Shown: piece by piece, positions 51,281 to 63,518 of the stretch
How the letters are laid out: every line of letters starts with the position of its first letter
Position numbering within the stretch: the stretch's first letter is position 1
Assembly: GCA_030144725.1 (NCBI GenBank)
Contig: JASKMD010000004.1
Location: forward strand, 4,514,398 to 4,578,397
Reading direction: 5' to 3'
DNA from: Haematococcus lacustris
Taxonomy: Eukaryota > Chlorophyta > Chlorophyceae > Chlamydomonadales > Haematococcaceae
DNA length: 64,000 nucleotides
The notes under the pieces: model-generated
What the model saw: the letters and a program-made list of their open reading frames with translations, nothing else
Database searches by the model: none
Told to the model about the DNA's origin: nothing
Made by a program: the position numbers and the translations under genes

Positions 51281-52715
51281 ACCCTCCCCACCTACACCCT
51301 CCCACCGTGCTCCATCCGCATGGGTACCTACCGCGATCGCTTACAGCTCTCCATGGCAAACATCCCCAACCCCTCCTTTGACATCGGCCTCGGCAAGCCG
51401 TGGCTGGCAGCCAAGAACCCGTGTGTGGACTGGATCAACAACGTCGTACGCCTGGATCACGCCGGCTCCACCCACACCCTGACCCCACCCCCACCCACCC
51501 CACTCCAAGCGGATCAGCTAAACCTGCTGTCGGCGCCACGCTTCCGCCGGGCAGCGCGGCAGGATGAGGTCTTCATGGCCCTGCTCACCCTGCAACCCAA
51601 CCCCTCTTCCTCACCCTCTACCTCTACCTCTTCCTCCACCCCTGCCCCTGATCCACCCCCTCTCCACCCCAAGGCGGCAGCACTGGTGCAGCAGTACCCC
51701 TCTGTCTTTCCCAAAGAGCTGCCTGCAGTCCAGGACATGCCCCGCCGCTCCGTGGACCACACCATCCATCTCACCGGCCCTGCCCCCTCCCCCCGGCCCA
51801 TCTACCGCATGTCGCAGCCAGAGCTGGACCAGCTAAAGAAGCAGTTGGACGACCTCCTGGCCAAGGGTTTCATCCGGCCATCCACCTCCCCCTTTGCTGC
51901 CCCTGTGTTGTTTGTGCGCAAGAAGGACGGCAGCCTGCGCCTCTGTGTGGACTTCCGTGCCCTCAACCAGCAGACCCTCAAGAACCGTTACCCCCTCCCC
52001 CGCATCGATGATCTGCTGGACCAGCTGTCAGGTGCCCAGGTCTTTTCCAAGATCGACCTCCGGTCTGGGTACCACCAGATCAGGGTGGCTAAGGAGGACA
52101 TCCCCAAGACCGCCTTCCGCACCCGGTACGGGCACTATGAGTTCACTGTCCTCCCCTTTGGCCTCTGCAATGCCCCAGCCACCTTCCAACAGCTGATGAA
52201 CGATGTCTTCAAGCCCCACCTAAATGACTTCGTGCTTGTCTACCTAGATGACATCCTTGTCTTCTCCAAGTCAGCTGCTGACCACGAGCGCCACCTCCAC
52301 CTTACCCTCTCCCTCTTGCGGAAGCACCAGCTGTGCGCCAACCTAGCCAAGTGCGCATTCTGGCTGGACACCGTGGACTTCTTGGGCCACGTCGTCTCCG
52401 CCGCCGGCATCCAGCCAGACCCCACCAAGGTCAAGCCTGTGCTGGACTGGCCTGCCCCACAGGACAAGCACCAGCTACGGTCGTTCCTCGGCACCGCCAA
52501 CTACTACCGGCGTCTCCTACACCACCATGCCACCGTGTTCTCCCTCTCACCGACCTGCTGCGTGATGAGCAGCCATGGCGTTGGGGCGAGGCTGAGCAGC
52601 GTGCCTTTGCCGACATCAGGGCAGCCATGGCCAGCTCCCCCGTCGTGCGTCCCCCTGACTTCTCCCTCCCCTTCACTGTCAAGACTGATGCCTCCCTCTT
52701 TGCCATTGCACACAC
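51281..52715 (+). pseudogene. Gypsy (chromovirus) pol, part 1: protease end and reverse transcriptase
   Basis: It starts at the Copia TSD, within the protease region ([22 protein letters not shown]). Its frame appears to continue leftward of Copia to about 45101. RT motifs are complete: [55 protein letters not shown] and YLDD. After NYYRRL a one-base loss near 52540 shifts the frame, and the RNase H start ([11 protein letters not shown]...[10 protein letters not shown]) continues in another frame. The gene is then cut by a MITE at 52716. Confidence 0.9.
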
Positions 52716-53278
52716 GCAAATTAGTGCACAACTATCGATTTTTAGTGGGTGTTTTTTGTACACGGTTCGCCTCGGAATGAGACTATTGTCCCATGCCCAC
52801 CAACATCGTGAAAAATAACGTAGTAATCAGCGAAATTCGCGAGTTATATAACTAATATTTAGTTACCATCTTTTAAAGCTACTCCTTATAGTCCAGTACT
52901 GCACCATATCTAATGCCGCAACAATGCACCAAACCTCATCGTGAAAAACTGCTCCATACACAGTCTAGTAGTTTTGTGATGTAATAAAGTAACTATGTTG
53001 GTAATTCATTGCTATTTTACTGGTTTGGAGATTGTTGTTCCTAAAAATCACATTGGCTCTCATGGTGTAGTACTGCACCTGTCACTAGTGCACTACTTCA
53101 ATGCACCAAATAGTGCTACACTGCACCACACCCAGTGGTACAACACATCACCTTAGCGATATCTAACCAATTATGCATTTTTATGAATTTATGTTCAAAC
53201 CCCAATCTTACAACCACGTCATATGGCTATGTGCAAAATCTCAAGCCGCGATTCTAAAAAATGCTGTTACTGGTTTGC
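52716..53278. mobile_element. 563-bp MITE-like repeat, copy 2
   Basis: Same length and orientation as 10490-11052, with scattered substitutions. It splits the RNase H domain of Gypsy copy 2 between FAIA and VLTQQD. The left inverted repeat is GCAAATTAGT; the right one has two changes (ACTGGTTTGC). Confidence 0.85.
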
Positions 53279-55289
53279 CGTGCTTACCCAACAGGACCCC
53301 GGCGCCGAGTACGTGGTGGCCTACGAGAGCCGCAAGCTCAACCCGGCTCAGGTCAACTACCCAGCCCATGAGCGTGAGCTCCTGGCTGTGCTCCATGCCC
53401 TCACCACCTGGCGCCACTACCTACTGGGTCGTCCCTTCATTGTGGAGACTGACAACAGCGCCACCACCCATGTGCTCACTCAGTCCAACCTAACCAGGCG
53501 CCAGATGCGGTGGACCCAGCGCCTTGCGGAGTTTGACATCACCTTTGTGCACAAGGCTGGCAAGCACCACACCGTGCCGGACGCCCTCTCCCGTCGCCCT
53601 GACCACCAATTCACCGCCCTCTCCATAGTTGACCCTGACCCCTCCTTCTTCTCCACCTATGACCGCCATGCGCCCGAAGACCCGGCCTACCAAGCAGCCC
53701 TGTCCCAGGCCCTCTCCCCTCCTTCACCCTCCAGCCCTACCCACCTGCAGGTCATTGAAGGCCGCCTCTACACCACCTCCACCCCTCCCCGCCTCTACAT
53801 CCCCTCCTCTCCTCTCCGCGCCCAGCTGTTGCATGAAGCTCATGACGCCCACACCGCTGCCCACCTAGGGCGTGCCAAGACTCTGGAGCGGCTGCAGCGT
53901 CACTTCTATTGGCCGCAGATGCACAAGACCGTCCAGGAGTACGTGCGCACATGCGACAAGTGCCAGCGCAACAAAGCCACCAACCAGCTGCCCCCTGGCC
54001 TGCTACAGCCCCTCCCCATCCCCTCCCGCAATTGGCAGCATGTCAGCATGGACTTCATTGGGCCCCTTCCAGCCACTCCCCGCGGCCACACCATGATCTT
54101 CACCGTCGTCGACAAGCTCAGCAAGATGATCCACCTCATCCCCACCACCACCACCGCCACCGCTCATGACACCGCCCGCCTCTTCTTTGACCACATCTTC
54201 AAGCACCACGGCCTGCCGGAGGCCATCATCTCTGACCGTGACCCCAAGTTCACATCTGACTTCTGGACCTCCCTCTTCCACCTCACCGGCACCCGGCTCC
54301 TCCTCTCCTCAGCCTACCACCCCCAGACCGACGGCCAGACAGAACGCGCCAACCGCACAGTGGAGGACATGCTGCGGCCCTACGTCAACGACCACAAGTC
54401 TGATTGGGATCAGCACCTTGCAGCCGTGGAGTTTGCCTACAACAGCTCTGAGCACGCTGGCACCGGCTTCACCCCCTTCTACCTCAACTACGGCCAACAC
54501 CCCACCACACCCTCTGCTCTTATGCTCCCCCCTCCCACCCTTGTGCCCAGTCAGGCATCTGAGGACTTCGTCACCTCCATGCGCAACAACCTTACCGCCG
54601 CCCGCTCAGCCTTGCAGCGCTCCATTGACACCCAGAAGCTGCATGCTGACCAGCACCGCCGCCATGAGGAGTTTGAGGTCGGTGATCTGGTGCTGCTCAG
54701 CTGTGCCAACCTGAACCTGCAGACTGCTGTCAACAGCGCCAAGCTCCAGCCTCGCTTTGTGGGGCCTTTCAAGGTCCTGGCCAAGCACTCCCCGGTCTCC
54801 TACAAGCTCGACCTCCCTTCCTCCATGCGTATCCTCCCCACCTTCCACATCAGCCGCCTACGGCCCTACCTTTCCTCCTCCTCTTTCCCTGAGCGCGCCG
54901 TGGAGCTTCAGCCTTGGCCCGTGATCATCGACGGCGAGGCTTACTTCACGGTGGAAGCCATCCTGGGCCGTCGCAGGAACGACGCGCAGCACGCCTTTCA
55001 GTACCTCATCAAGTGGGATGGCTACGACGACTCCTTCAACTCCTGGGAGTGGGGCCCAGCACTCGCGCAGCAGGACGCGGTCGCCGCCTTAATCCGGGAT
55101 TACACCGCCCGCCATCATGCCCCGGTTGACGACGACCCTGCCTGCCAAGTCTGCGCCAGCCGTTCACCGCGGCCTCCGATGTTGCTTTGTGATCAATGCG
55201 ACAAAGGTTTTCACATCACGTGCCTGTCACCCCCACTTCGTTCTGTGCCTCGTGGTGCCTGGCTCTGTCATCAGTGCAAGCAAGCTTAG
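53279..55289 (+). pseudogene. Gypsy pol, part 2: RNase H, integrase, chromodomain and C-terminal PHD finger
   Basis: RNase H (VAYESRKLNPAQVNYPAHERELLA, VETDN) is followed by the H-H-C-C zinc domain (HLGRAKTLERLQRHFYW...CDKCQRNK). The integrase core (MDFIGPLP, SDRDPKFTS, SSAYHPQTDGQTER) comes next. A GPF/Y-like module and a chromodomain (about 54940-55060, FQYLIKWDGYDDSFNSWEW) follow. After a short linker comes a full PHD finger (55139-55283: CQVC...CDQC...H..C...WLCHQC). The stop is followed by a polypurine tract (55341-55351). This downstream part is open throughout; the element as a whole is dead because of the frameshift and MITE upstream. Confidence 0.9.
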
Positions 55290-55351
55290 GCTCCTAAGAA
55301 GCGCAGGTAGCATGTTTAGAGGCTAAACATCTTTTTTCCAGGGGGGGTGAA

Positions 55352-55760
55352 TGTAGTGGACATGCGCAGCATGGACGGCTTGCATCTTTTAAACTGACTT
55401 GCATGTCTGGTCTTTAGCGAATTGAGTACTTGTTCTTTTCTTGCAGTGGATGCTTCTGTTGTTCTCTGTGCAAGGTGCTCCGAACCTAGGCGGATGCACC
55501 GAGCACAGAAGTTCACAGTTTACGTACACCTTTTCCCTTTACACGTGGATGACTAAGAATGTGAATGGTTTTGAGTACTTAAGGCTCTGTGAGGGCAGAG
55601 ACAGGCACCTTGGCTCAGAACTCTATCTGACCCCGGGTCCTGTCTCGTTCTCCCGCCCTCACAGGTAAGCCGTGCTCTGTTGGTCATCTCTGCTATGTTG
55701 TAACCTTGGCTCAGAACTCTATCTGACCCCGGGTCCTGTCTCGTTCTCCCGCCCTCACAG
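55352..55760 (+). repeat. Probable 3' LTR of Gypsy copy 2
   Basis: TGTAGTGG follows a GGGGGGGTGA purine tract. A 57-bp segment (CCTTGGCTCAGAACTCTATC to CCCGCCCTCACAG) occurs twice, ending at 55664 and 55760, so the right end could be at either copy. The 5' LTR is not in the window. Confidence 0.5.
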
Positions 55761-57700
55761 TCAGGAGTCCCCAACATGGGGTTGGTAATCTTCATGCAAG
55801 TACTCGCTACGAAGTGCACCGATTTCGGTAGCGTTTGTTGCATTGGCACCTGCGAATAACTCCGCATCTACTGGCAAGCGGCGCGTTAATCCTTGCATCA
55901 GAGTCCGTGCCGGCGCAAGCGAGCACGGACACACCTCAGCTGCTCACAACCGATTGTTCTAGTGGTGAGTAATGGCACCAATGAGCGAACTCCGCCTGGC
56001 ATCCAGCCGGAAGTACAATCACAGCACAGCCCGCCAGGCTCGCTCCGCGAGCCTTTTGTTGGTGCAGGCGGTGTTGGAGGGCCATCGTGGGGCTAGTAAT
56101 GACTCGACATTGCAGCGAGGTGCGAATGGATATAGGTTTCTCTAGCCAGCCACACAGAAAAAGGGACCCCCTTGCACAAATCGGCATGTTGTGAGCTGAC
56201 CACTCTGAGTTATTAGAATTTCGAGTCATTACTCTGTTCGTAACTCTACGACACAGCTGCTGGAATAGAAAGCACGGCAATCCATCAACCAGGCCCGCCT
56301 CCTCACCCTTTGGCGTGACCCGACTCTGCCTTGCAGAATTGACTAGCCTACTCCGACCGCCTGGACCTCGCACCCCCTTGCAGCCCCACCACCCCCTTGC
56401 AGCCCCACCACCCCCACCACCTCCCAGGCCCCGCAGAAGCCTCCCACCCCCTCCCGCCCCCGCACTGCCCCCTCACTGCCCCGCCAACCCTTCCCACCCC
56501 CTCCCACCCCTTCCCACCCCTTCCCAGCCCCTCCCACCCCCGCCACCCCCTCCCACCCCCTCCCACCCATGCCCACCCCTTCCCTTTGACTGCGGCGACT
56601 GTCCCTGACTGTTTGCAGAGGCTACTGGGCCACGTCGGTCGCGGCGAGGCTCGCATGAGCAAAACTGGCATGAATTTGAATGTCAAGATTCGAGCCGCCA
56701 TAGCACTCAGCACAGTGCACAGTATTTAATGTTACAAGCTGCACCGCATAGCTGACAGAGTCCTCTATCCAGGGATGTGCGAAACCTAAATAGAAACCAC
56801 GTGGCTGAGACGCGGCGTCGTTTTGATTACCAGGGGTCGGTTTCCTATCATTTCCAGCCATTTTTTGAATGTTGGGGACACCTGACTCACAGGCTCCCTA
56901 GTCTCAGCTCCGTTACAGCTGGGCTGGCTGTCACAGAGCCATTGTGGACAAATCCTAGACGCACTTACAACACAAATGTAGTGAAGCGGCTTGCAAAGTG
57001 CATCGTGCAAACCAACACAATCGCCCACCAGCATGGGGTAACGTAACTACAAACCTACTATGGGCAACCATAGTGCCTACGTAGTAGCTCATATCAGGCA
57101 GCAGGCCTTGCACTCAGGGTCCATGTCAAGCTGTACAACAACTTTCCTTAAAGGAGGGAACACCAATCATAGTATGCATCCACAACAGCTTGGCCTCTGT
57201 CATGTCGTAAGCATGCGCTGTGGCCTGTCACTCATGTACTGGTACCTGGTATGGGGTACACTGTGTACTTGTGTTGTGACACCTTGAACATTATACTTTG
57301 CGTTTAAGTCCTGTGGTTTGGTGACCTAGGCAGCTAGGCAGACAGGTACTAGAGCGTGCTATTAAGTGCCATGACAGTGTCTCGGCGGGTGTGCAAGCAA
57401 GGCATACACATTTTATGGAGATACTTGCCTGAATTGCAGCATGCACTCATGCACTACACAAACGAGAAGCAGCGAAGACCCAGTGAGCATGGAGACGTTC
57501 TACCAAGGTATGGATAGACATGCAAGCGCAGTGAGCTTGAGTGCTGTCGATAGGCGATCCGTCAAAACTGACAGGTGTCACCAAGGCAGGGGTGCATGCG
57601 CCCTCCCCAGGCATTACCCAGTCTTAGTCACGCTGCTGCCACCTCTTATTGGTTGTGCACAGATTTTCGGGATTATTTCCCAGCCAGCTGGGTGGTTGCT
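55761..57700. other. Non-coding stretch with a C-rich minisatellite
   Basis: A CCACCCCCTCC-type imperfect repeat fills about 56360-56585. No gene is supported; short frames lack splice or domain support. Confidence 0.5.
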
Positions 57701-57712
57701 GCCACCGTGTAA

Positions 57713-60700
57713 CTCACACAATGTTCCCGCCCCAGGTGCTGACGAATTGACCTTCACAGACTCCCTGGTAGGTGGCGATGGAGCAGTTGCAGTAGTTGTC
57801 AGTGCGGCACACTGAGGCCCGCGGCAGAATCATCATGGTGATGAACAGGAACATGGTGCCCTGCGCACCACACTCCAGCAGCAGTCAGGCAGGTGCAGCC
57901 CGGCAGCAGCAGCCAGCCCCTGCCCTATACACAGCCGGGCTGCTGGCCCTGCCAGCGCTGGCTGCGATGTGTGGCCCTCACCATAAAGGTCAGCGCGTAC
58001 ACCAGGAAGCCCTGCACCAGCAACAATCACCACCCAGCAGCACAGCAGTCAGGCAGTGCAGTGCAGGAGGGCACGCCCAGGCAAGCTGGCCCTAACTCTA
58101 ACCTCCACCACCACTGCCCAGGGCTGCCGGAGGTGTCAGGGCTGTGGGCTGGTGCGGGGCTGTGGCTGCTGACACTGTGCAGCGTACCATGTACCAGGCC
58201 CTGACTGCCTGGATGTCACGCCAGGTTTGGATGACTGGCAGCTGCTGTAGGCCGTGGTAGTTGAGCAGCAGGAAGGTCAGATCGAACAGCACCGTGACCT
58301 GGGCAGGGGCAGCAGAGAAGGCAGCAGTGACTGGCTTGGGGCAGCGTCAGTGGTTGTGGGCAGCAGCAGCACACCCAATGCCAGCTCCAATACACAGCGG
58401 CCCTGGCTGCCCGCATGACCCACCAACAGCAAGCACACAATGAGCACCAGCACAAAGTAGCCAGGGTAGCTGTCGCCATCAACGAAGGAGGAGGGAGCCT
58501 GCACACGGCATGCAGCAAAGGAATGCACGTCAGCACTGCTGCAGGGTGGCTGCTGCTGCACCACTACTGGCTGACAGGTTCGAGTTGTAGTACCCCATGA
58601 TAACAAGTGATGGCTGCACAGGCTTGCTAGCTGGCTGTTGAGGGCAGTGGGGGATGAGGCTCACCACGGACATGAACAGCGGCTCCTTCCACATGCACCA
58701 GATGAGCCAGGGCGCCAGCACGTTGGACGCATTCTCTAGCACCATCTCAGTTTGGATGCCCAGCGAGATGAGCCGGGCCTGTATGTGCACAAGGGGCCAG
58801 GTGCCTTGGCAGGGAGGGAGGGGGGGAGGGCAGGCCACCTCAGCCATCAGGGTGAGCAGCAGACTTGAGGGGAGTGCTGAAGGGTTTGTAGGGGCCAGGC
58901 CTGGTGGGGGTTGAGTGGAATGCTTTCCCGCACCAAGGCAAATGGCTACATGGGGCTTGGGTCGACAAGCTGACGGGGAGCAGTGTTGCTGAGGCTTTGT
59001 GGCTAGCTGACTAGCAGTGGAGGTCCGGGTCCACTGCCAGAGCCGGCTCCCCGGGCACCCTGTGTGGCCCCCTGCCGCCCACCTGGGTGATGCGGTCCTC
59101 CTCAGCCGGCTGCCAGCGCCAATCCCAGTGCAGGAGCCGCTCAAATTGCATGTCGCGCCAGTCAGTGGTGGTGCGCCACACTAGTCGCACAGCGCTGAAC
59201 AGCACTTGGGTGAGCTGTAAGCATACGTACAGCAGGGCAGCAGCCAGCATGAACTGCTTGTCATGACCACTGTCGAGCTGCACTGTATACCTGCTGTTGC
59301 CAAAATGTTGATGTTGAGGTTATCAATACACTCTACTGCACATCTACTGCTCTGCGTCAGCCTTACCACGCTGATGGCCAGGCTGTCGATGCTGCTGGTC
59401 ATGATGGCGCTGACACTAACGCTGTGCACAGTGGCGTGCACGATGGACAGGAACCACGGGATGTCATTGCGGCCGCGCAGCGCGTTGCGGCGGAGCGCCT
59501 TGCGCACCTGCAACCAGTCGTCAGGCGGGACGATGAGTTCAGATATTCAACAACAAACGGTGCAACTGCAGGCGGAAAAGCTAGTCCAGCTGCCAGCTGC
59601 CACTGCAAGCAGCAGGCGAAGCCGCCACAGCTCACCATGAAGCCTGAGGTGAGCTCGTAGTAGATGGGGTGCAGCAGCGCCATCCACAGCAGTTGCAGCC
59701 AGGCATTCAACAGGAAGAACAGTGGCATCAACACTGCAGCCAGGCAGCACACGTGGCCCAGCTGAAGGCAAGGAGCTTGGGCGCAGTCAAGCAGCCCTGG
59801 AATCAGGCCACTTCAGCGACTGACCCTAGGCCCACTGGCAATGTGACAATGAGAGCAGCAGGGGGCAGACGACTCAACACAATGTGGCACTTCGCAGCTG
59901 TCGTGCCTAGCCTGACCTGGCCCCACCCGCCCAGCCATGCAGGGTGTCTCACGTGTGCAGTACAGGATGGTAGAGGTTGCCACCAAGGTCTCCACCACAG
60001 CCGTGAACAGCATGTCATCCAGGCGCTCACGCAGGGTAGTGTCCACAGCGTCGTGCAGGTACCATCCCACCGCACACATGGGTGGCACGTACCTGCCAGC
60101 CAGCAGTGGGTTCAGGGGCAGGGCAGGTGGCAGGCAGGGCTGAGATGGTGCTGTGGCTGCCCAGCTGCTGCCACTTACGACAGGGCGATGTAGAAGAAGT
60201 CGCCAAAGTAGAACCTGAAGGCACCCAGACAGGAGCAGGCAGCAGGAGCAGACAGCAGGAGCAGGACAGCCAGGCGTCAGAGACCTGGCGAACCTGTTTC
60301 CAAGTCCCAGGCAAGGGCTAGGGCCTGCAGGCTGACTGCTGTCCTGGCCCACATCCCACCAGAAGTGCACATCGAAGACAAAGAACAGTGCAGCCGTGGT
60401 CACGCTGCACGTCATGACAGCAGCCACCACCAGGAGCAGGCCATGGGGCACACGGGTGGTGCGCTTCATGCAGCAGTACAGCACCTGCACAGAGCCAGCA
60501 GCCAGAGACGTTAGGCGGGCAGGCGCCAGCTTTGATATGGCATAAGCTCTAATCAGGTAGGAGGGCAGGCACAGTGTTGCCGTTGGGGTTGGGAGGTGGT
60601 GGGAGGCATTGCCCGGCCTGGCTCTGGCCTGACACAGCTAGTCAGTGGTGAGGCTGGCCCACGCAGTGACTGGCTATGGCTGCTGGCCAAGATGGTCTGC

Positions 60701-61833
60701 TGGGTCAGAGAGGATGGGGGCTGCTGCCTGGAGCCTGACTGCTCACCAGGGCATAGAGGGCGAGGGGGAACACACACTGCACCATCAGGGACAGCTGGTA
60801 GGTGCGGGTGTTGGGCGTAAAGGCAGGCTGCTGGCCAGGAGGGCTTTTGTGGTGCCAGGTGATGTGCGATAGGCAGTACACCAAGGGCAGGTTCACTGCC
60901 ACTGCGCAGCAGCTGTACAGCAGGCCCTGCGCAGCCACAAGCAGCAAGGGCATCACCACCAGCGGTTATCGCAGCAGCTGCCTGAGTAGCTGGGGTGAAG
61001 AGCAAGTTGCAAGACCAGAGTTTGCTGGTGCTTTGCACATGCTGCCCATATGCAGCCAGCGCACCACACCTGTGCGTATTGCTTTAAAATGACTTTGAAG
61101 CTGCTGCCTTTCATGCTCACCAGAGGCTGAGGAAGCTTCTCTTTTTCTAAATGGGCATTACAGTTTTAATGTTTGTTGCAGGTTGCTGTGCAATGCTGTG
61201 AGCCAGCTGGCTGCCTGGCTGCTGGGTTCTTACCTTCAGCCTTGGTGGCAGGCTCGAGCCACTTGTCCCTGCAAAGGCAGGACGCCATGGCAAGGATGAG
61301 GTCCTGAGAGGCACAGGTAAAAGCTGTGTTAAGTACCTGACATCGAGGTCGTCGGCCAGAGCACCAGCAATGGATTTGGAGGCTGTTAAAACCATTCTTA
61401 GGGACTCCCTGCCAGCACCCAATGGTACACGCCTAATGAAAGCTGAAAGAGCCGATAGCACACTGTGTCGCTTGGATAGCATCTCCTCGGTGCTGTCCTG
61501 AGGTGCGTGGCTGCCGGCTGGCGCCATGTTATCGACAGATGCAGCTTGCATGTTTCTACTAATCTCCAACGCCGACGAGCTGCTGCTATTGTCAAGAGAT
61601 GATGAGCACACTCCTACTGCCAGGTCCAAGCCCGCTTGCTGCTCTGTGTTGAGCGGTACCACGAGACTGCTGTCATCAATCTCTGGATGCACTCTGTTCT
61701 TGACGCTGGACAGTTCCGTCCAGGCAGACAACCGCAGAACAGGTGGGACGAATTGCACATCTGAGGTGGCTGGCGCATGTCTTGGAGGCAGCGCGCTGCT
61801 GCGAAGCTCTGTCCCAGTCATGCACGGCGACAA
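57713..61833 (-). CDS. Multi-exon, multi-pass membrane protein of unknown family
   Basis: A series of minus-strand coding islands with consensus splice ends. They lie roughly at 61833-61338 (Ser-rich soluble N-terminus, donor GTACTT), 61301-61229, 60960-60740, 60490-60350, 60215-60178, 60092-59958, 59770-59638, 59535-59365, 59290-59030, 58780-58650, 58560-58380, 58312-58185, 58040-57985 and 57852-57713. At least seven islands contain hydrophobic spans of about 20 residues (LLLVVAAVMTCSVTTAALFFVF; MFLFITMMI), separated by loops rich in Trp and charged residues. Exon limits are approximate and the true start and stop are uncertain. The family was not recognised; a transporter, channel or glycosyltransferase-like membrane protein are all possible. 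Confidence 0.45.
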
Positions 61834-61899
61834 GGGTTGCTGGGACCGGAATGAGTATGAATGCTGGCCAGCTGCTGTGTGGGTCGTGGATTTTCCCTG

Positions 61900-63280
61900 A
61901 GCGGCCAGGGGAGTGGGGTTGGGGGAGGAGCAGATACTAATGAATTTGTGGGCACGGCATGCTTGGTTTTAGAGCAGGGCTGTGACAAGACGTCGTCTCA
62001 ACCACCCGTCTTTCGTCTGTCAATCTGTAGACATGTCTGTCAATCCGTGTGGCCAGTGACTGCTTGCGGCCCGTGTCTGAGCGTTGTACAATGCGATGGA
62101 TCCGCCAGGCTCATCAAATGCGCGTAATTTAATTCACCTTAAGGGTATTAAGTGGCTTCTTTTTTGACCCACACTGCTATGAGTCGGGGGGAAGGGCTGG
62201 AAAGGGGTGGGCAGGCTGAATGAGGTGGGCTCCTGCAATGATGGGTGGAGGGGGGGCGGGCATGGTGGGTCGTTGCGTGCCGTGGCCTTAATTCTGCCTG
62301 GTGACCATTCTGCCTGGTGGTTGGTTTTATGTTTGTTGGAACGGGCTGGATGTTTCCCAACAGCAACTGCGGGGCACATCATGATTTCTTTCCAGAAGAG
62401 CCTAGCTAATGTTCATTATTGAGCGTCTCAGCCCATCACACTGCTAGTCATGCAGCTGGATGTTTCATTATACGGGCAGCCCGACCCCCGTTCGGCCCGG
62501 CCCAGCGTCACACGCTCACTTTTTTTCTTGGTTCAAGACCTCGTTCGGACCCCACCTATAAGTGCTGTCAACATATCAAGGATTTGTGCTCACGCCTTGT
62601 TTGGTAATGTCATGTAATGCTGACTAAGATGACGGTGATGATGATGCAGAGCAGGCGCAACCCCTAGCCATCAGCCCTCCTTGGCCATTAGGAAGGTGCT
62701 CCAGCCGCTGTGAACAGGACTGCTGCCAGGACATACAGCAGCTTAGCCTGGCGCTGAGCCTGTCAACTGTGGGTGACTGATACTAGGGAATGCTGCACTG
62801 GCTACAACTCCCAGCCCATACACCTGGCAGCTGCCTGGCAGACAGTGCATGTGTGTGGACAAGAAGGGGCCACTTGCCAAACACGTTCATGTCTGGCGGC
62901 AGTCGAAACTGGGGCTGAAGGAGGGCAGCACCTGCTGCAGGCAGGGACCCGGTGACCCTGTCAGGGCGCTGCTGCCCCGGCCCCTCCCGCTACCTTGAAT
63001 GGGGGCCTGGCTGGGGGGTCACCCCACACAGCCTGACGTGACAGGAGGGCTGAGCGTTGGGGGAGGGGCGGTGGAGCCTATGCGGCTGTGCTGCTCCCCC
63101 ACCCCTAAAGCCTACCTCGCCCCGACAGCTGCATGCCGAGTTCATGGCTGGGCCATGTGTGACCCATGTCTCATCCTGCAAAGGTCATGCGGGCGGTAGG
63201 GGGCGGGGCCGCCAGCTTGCCGGGTGACAGGGGTGGGGAGGCAGTGGCCTGGGAGGTGCGGTCCCGCGGCAGCCGCACGG
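61900..63280. other. Intergenic stretch, no gene recognised
   Basis: No conserved motif or splice-supported frame was found. GC-rich with T-rich patches near 62150 and 62518. Confidence 0.4.
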
Positions 63281-63302
63281 CCCGGCCCACTGCAGCGCAC
63301 AC

Positions 63303-63372
63303 CAGGGGGCAGGGCAGGCAGGGCAGGCAATCAAGGCAGGCAGGCAGGGCAGGCAGGCAGGGCAGGGCAGGA
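63303..63372. repeat. GGCAG/GGCAGGCA minisatellite
   Basis: Short imperfect GGGCAGGCA repeats. Confidence 0.8.
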
Positions 63373-63518
63373 AGAGCCAGGGCAGGAAGTGGCAGCCCTT
63401 CAAGTGATCAAGTTCAGCTCAGCCTTGCCACCCCCTGACCGCCAGCAGGTCTGGAGGCAGCACAGCAGCTCAGGCAGCGGCCCTCCACCTGCTGGCCCCT
63501 GGTCCCTCAGCCACTCAC

